Assembly (NCBI GenBank): GCA_028388995.1
Contig: JAOEQC010000009.1
Coordinates: 1 to 43,974 of the forward strand
Reading direction: 5' to 3'
Origin: Ascidiaceihabitans sp.
Lineage (GTDB): Bacteria; Pseudomonadota; Alphaproteobacteria; Rhodobacterales; Rhodobacteraceae
DNA: 43,974 nt
Part shown: positions 40,414 to 43,974 of the stretch, piece by piece
Position numbering within the stretch: position 1 is the first letter of the stretch
Layout: every line of letters begins with the position of its first letter
Translations under genes and position numbers: made by a program
The notes under the pieces: generated by a model
Database searches by the model: none
What the model saw: only the letters and a program-made list of their open reading frames with translations
Told to the model about the DNA's origin: nothing

Positions 40414-41816
40414 TGGATAGCATTTCAATTGGGTTGTGGGTCAGTGGCGGTATGTTGGTCATGGTGCTATTAGGTATGCGCGTTGCTTTCGCCGCAGGCA
40501 TGGCTGGTTTTGTAGGTCTCGTTTGGCTGCGATGGAATGGGTACGACTATGACCCTGAAAAATTTGGAAAAGCTCTGCAGGTCAGTGTGCGCATTGCAGG
40601 CCTAACACCTCAGTCAAAAGTCAGTGCCAATGTTTTATCTTTGATTCCTGTATTTATTTTGATCGGGTATTTGGCTTATTACGCAAAGCTTACCACCGCT
40701 TTGTTCGAGGCGTGTAAACGTTGGTTTGCTTGGGTTCCGGGCGGCTTGGCCGTGTCAACAGTATTTGCGACCGCAGGTTTTGCAGCGGTGTCTGGTGCAT
40801 CTGTTGCTACGGCCGCTGTTTTTGCTCGCATCGCGATCCCCGAAATGCTGAAGATCGGGTATAACAAACAATTTGCAGCCGGTGTTGTTGCAGCAGGAGG
40901 TACGCTCGCCTCGCTTATTCCACCGTCAGCAATTCTTGTAATCTATGCGATCATTGTTGAACAAGACGTGGGAAAGCTCTTGCTTGCAGGTTTTATTCCA
41001 GGCGCGTTTTCTGCAATTGTTTATGCTGTTTTGATTATTGGCATTGCGATGACATTTAAAAATGTGGGCCCCCCAGTTAGAGGATTTACATGGAAGCAGC
41101 GCTTTGAATCTTTGCCACCTGCTTTGCCAATTGTTTTGGTCGTCGTGATCATTATTTTCTTTGTCTATAATCCTTTTGGTGACGCTTGGGGTACCCCAAC
41201 TGAGGGTGGCGCGATTGGTGCGTTCATCGTGTTTATGATGGCGTTGTATCGCGGCATGCGTTGGGGTCAGCTGAAAGAGGCATTGCTTGAAACAGCCAAA
41301 CTAACTGTGATGATCTTCACCATCATTTGGGGTGTTTTGATCTATGTACGCTTCCTTGGGTTCGCAAAACTGCCGGATGCGTTTTCAGACTGGATCGTTT
41401 CGTTGGATATGGCCCCACTTGTCATCCTGATCTGTATACTATTGGCTTATGCCGTCTTGGGTATGTTCATGGATGCAATTGGAATGCTGCTGCTGACTTT
41501 GCCCGTGGTTTACCCAGCCGTCATGGCATTGAACGGTGGCGAATACGTTACTGCAGCTGACAGTGCGTTTGGAATGTCTGGCCCGATGTGTGCTATTTGG
41601 TTTGGGATATTGGTGGTTAAAATGGCTGAGTTCTGTTTGATAACGCCACCCATTGGTCTAAACTGCTTTGTCGTTGCAGGTGTGCGTGATGACTTAACTG
41701 TTCAGGATGTATTCAAGGGTGTGATGCCTTTCTTCTTAGCCGATGCTGTGACGATCGCGCTGTTGGTATCGTTTCCTGGAATAGTTCTTTGGTTGCCATC
41801 TTTGGTTGGAAGCTAA
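40413..41816 (+). CDS. dctM: TRAP transporter large permease (DctM)
   Basis: GVVAAGGTLASLIPPSAILVIYAI; GMFMDAIGMLLLTLPVVYP; FCLITPPIGLNCFVVAGV. Confidence 0.92.
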   Translation: MDSISIGLWVSGGMLVMVLLGMRVAFAAGMAGFVGLVWLRWNGYDYDPEKFGKALQVSVRIAGLTPQSKVSANVLSLIPVFILIGYLAYYAKLTTALFEACKRWFAWVPGGLAVSTVFATAGFAAVSGASVATAAVFARIAIPEMLKIGYNKQFAAGVVAAGGTLASLIPPSAILVIYAIIVEQDVGKLLLAGFIPGAFSAIVYAVLIIGIAMTFKNVGPPVRGFTWKQRFESLPPALPIVLVVVIIIFFVYNPFGDAWGTPTEGGAIGAFIVFMMALYRGMRWGQLKEALLETAKLTVMIFTIIWGVLIYVRFLGFAKLPDAFSDWIVSLDMAPLVILICILLAYAVLGMFMDAIGMLLLTLPVVYPAVMALNGGEYVTAADSAFGMSGPMCAIWFGILVVKMAEFCLITPPIGLNCFVVAGVRDDLTVQDVFKGVMPFFLADAVTIALLVSFPGIVLWLPSLVGS

Positions 41817-41900
41817 TGCTCTGGAGGGATGATTTCTTTTAAGAAAATCATATGAAGGATTTATGAACTTGTGGTCAAAGAGCCGTTAAAAATCGTTAAT

Positions 41901-41932
41901 TCTGACTTTTTTTGATCGTCATTAAAGTCAGA
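41901..41932 (+). terminator. Possible terminator after dctM (9-bp perfect stem, TTTT tail)
   Basis: TCTGACTTT...AAAGTCAGA followed by TTTTC; AT-rich and weak. Confidence 0.45.
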
Positions 41933-42058
41933 TTTTCAACTATGAATTCCCCACTTTCTAGAGGGTACTGATAATGAATTTATCGAAGTGGCCACTTTCG
42001 ACGTGGTGTTTTCAATGGTAACCAAAAGTGTTTTTCGGGTAGGTCGTTTAATGTTTCA

Positions 42059-43054
42059 ATGTTTGAAAGTTACGAACTTGCTAAAATTATTTTTTTGAGC
42101 ATCCTTTGGGTACCTTTGTCAAAGTTAGGTTCCGAGATGTCTAAATATTTATCCGTACAGAAAAGACTACATCAAATTCTCGAGAGGGCTGATTTTGGTG
42201 ATAGCATTAGCAGAAGAACTGATATGTTTTTAACAGTCCTAGTCATCGTTAATGTCATATCAGTTACTTTGGAGTCAGTACCACAAATTTATGAAGCGCA
42301 AAGTAAGACTTTTGCAAACTTAGAGATGTTTAGTGTCGCAGTTTTTACGTTAGAATACTTTGCTAGATTATGGACTGCACCCGCCAAAGAGCACCCTAAC
42401 ATAGGGTTTGTCCTCTCGTGTAAGTGTCGACTAAAGTACATTTTCAGCTTTGGTGGGATTATTGACCTTTTATCAATATTGCCGTTTTATATGCGATCGT
42501 TTTTCCCATATTTAGATTTAAGAGTTTTGCGAGCATTAAGGCTCTTACGAATCTTAAAGTTATCAAATTACAATTCAGCAATGGAAGACCTCTTTGAGGC
42601 CGTATTCGAAGAGAGAAAGTCACTTTATGCTGCTGTATACCTTTTTGTTATAGTTTTTATCGTTTCTTCATCGCTGATGTATTTTGCTGAGAACAGGACG
42701 CATCCAACAGGTTTCAAATCAATTCCGGACTCTATGTATTGGGCTCTGATAACATTAACGACGGTCGGTTACGGTGATGTGACCCCAATTACTGCGGCTG
42801 GGAAGTTTATCGCTGTGGCTTCGGCAGTTTTGGGAGTCGTTGTGGTTGCCTTGATCACTGGTATTGTCGCTTCCTCTTTTAACGCTCAAATGGAAAGAAG
42901 AAAAATTATTTTTGAGGATCAGGTACGCAAAGCACTGCTAGACGGTATTTTAGATAACTCTGAAAAAGAAGACCTTGAAGAACTTAGAAAACAGTTTGGT
43001 ATGTCTAAACGACGAGCTGACGCGCTGGTCAAACAAATAAAGAATGTGCGATGA
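42059..43054 (+). CDS. Voltage-gated-type potassium channel protein
   Basis: S4-like LDLRVLRALRLLRILKL; selectivity filter TLTTVGYGDVTP; 6-TM layout. Confidence 0.88.
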   Translation: MFESYELAKIIFLSILWVPLSKLGSEMSKYLSVQKRLHQILERADFGDSISRRTDMFLTVLVIVNVISVTLESVPQIYEAQSKTFANLEMFSVAVFTLEYFARLWTAPAKEHPNIGFVLSCKCRLKYIFSFGGIIDLLSILPFYMRSFFPYLDLRVLRALRLLRILKLSNYNSAMEDLFEAVFEERKSLYAAVYLFVIVFIVSSSLMYFAENRTHPTGFKSIPDSMYWALITLTTVGYGDVTPITAAGKFIAVASAVLGVVVVALITGIVASSFNAQMERRKIIFEDQVRKALLDGILDNSEKEDLEELRKQFGMSKRRADALVKQIKNVR

Positions 43055-43118
43055 CTTTATTAAGTTGAAAACTTTGCTGATTGGGTAATGTTGTCTGTAG
43101 GAATCTGTGCGTACTGCA

Positions 43119-43796
43119 TCATGTCTTTTTTATAACAAAGGTCGTGTCAAAAGGAAGGTCAGCATGTTCGACACAGACGGCTGTATCAATGAGAGTGTTG
43201 CAGCGGTTCAAGATACTGTACTTATTCGCATAAAAAATGTTTCCACTTGAAATATGTGTAGAGTAATCAGTCTGAAGATTAAAAATTAACATTTTTTTGG
43301 TCTTGGACCAACATTCAGTTAAGTTTTTAAAGATATGGTTTTCCCAATCTAAAGCGTTGTGAGTAGCAGCAAGATTATATGTTCCAGACATCAAGCACAC
43401 GTCCATATCACTGTGTGGTTTTGACCCGACAGTAAATTTAGCCCAACTCAAGTTGCAGTTTTCTGTGCAATAGTCTATCAAATCTGTTGAGATGTCGGTG
43501 CCAAAATAACGCATTTTTTTAGGGTTATATTCTGTGGCGATGTAATCTGCCAGAGCACCGTAACCACATCCTATGTCACATATAGTTAACTCTAAATTAT
43601 TTTGGAGTTTAAATATTTCTTTTGTCATAATCGCAAAGCGCAATTCTTGCCGAGCTTTGCTTATCCAGTAACTTCCCTCAGCAGTGGCACCATATTTCTT
43701 AAATCGACGATTGTATTTACCTTCCAACTCTTCATCGAAGGATTTTCTGATTTTGAACAAAGACCCTCTTCCTGCTAAATTAGATAAACTAGCCAA
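43119..43796 (-). CDS. Class I SAM-dependent methyltransferase
   Basis: LTICDIGCGYGALADYIA motif I; RYFGTDISTDLIDYC. Confidence 0.8.
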   Translation of the reverse strand: MASLSNLAGRGSLFKIRKSFDEELEGKYNRRFKKYGATAEGSYWISKARQELRFAIMTKEIFKLQNNLELTICDIGCGYGALADYIATEYNPKKMRYFGTDISTDLIDYCTENCNLSWAKFTVGSKPHSDMDVCLMSGTYNLAATHNALDWENHIFKNLTECWSKTKKMLIFNLQTDYSTHISSGNIFYANKYSILNRCNTLIDTAVCVEHADLPFDTTFVIKKT

Positions 43797-43916
43797 TTTA
43801 TGGCCTAATATTCCTCAACTAAATGTAATATATGTATGATATCAAATCCATTCAAAAAGAAATTAAATCCTGATTTTTCATGAAACGTCATTAAGGTAGA
43901 TAGAAGCGATATTCGG

Positions 43917-43974
43917 ATGAAAAACTTTACGTTGATCAGTTTGTTACTCTTAACGACGAATGCAGTCACATATT
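43917..43974 (+). CDS. Start of a CDS with a signal-peptide-like N-terminus, cut by the window edge
   Basis: ATG then MKNFTLISLLLLTTNAVTY open to the end of the window. Confidence 0.4.
   Translation, partial: MKNFTLISLLLLTTNAVTY

Noticed and set aside
37815-43880. Short shared string (TTTAAATCCTGATCTTT near 37825 and ATTAAATCCTGATTTTT near 43865)
   Set aside because: Only about 13-15 bp in AT-rich sequence; compatible with chance and no flanking target-site structure
1-43974. CRISPR arrays, tRNA/rRNA genes, transposases or phage genes
   Set aside because: None recognised by eye on either strand; an automated tRNAscan/Infernal/CRISPR scan would be needed to exclude small RNAs

Overview
This window looks like a chromosomal segment from a Rhodobacteraceae/roseobacter-type alphaproteobacterium (inferred from protein families and gene order; no search was run). 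It is mostly metabolic and transport genes. From left to right: a Rieske oxygenase; an M19 dipeptidase; a DksA/TraR-type zinc-finger protein; PepF; an SCP2 protein; a SUV3-like helicase, S4-domain protein, FdxA and CarD block; cobS and cobT; a large one-TM protein that may combine PilN/GspL-like and PilP/GspC-like domains; MetY; a translationally coupled catabolic operon (hydantoinase A/B, FAD oxidoreductase, HpcH/HpaI aldolase, aminotransferase, uronate-dehydrogenase-like SDR) with an upstream LysR gene; sitABCD-type Mn/Zn/Fe uptake; a second coupled cluster (2OG-type hydroxylase, threonine aldolase, MmgE/PrpD, GST, rhodanese); adk; acs; a TRAP transporter; and an AT-rich end with a K+ channel and a methyltransferase. 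The strongest unlisted signal is recurrent gene damage. The ORF track hides one gene with four separate lesions (17043-18040), an aminotransferase with a frameshift plus an apparent internal deletion, and three genes with an in-frame premature stop followed by clearly homologous-looking C-terminal sequence. Other signals include a perfect 16-bp palindrome before the Rieske gene, tandem inverted repeats upstream of sitA, paired AAAACCGC...GCGGTTTT inverted repeats flanking carD, and a strong intercistronic hairpin in the TRAP operon. No CRISPR array, rRNA, tRNA or transposase was recognised.
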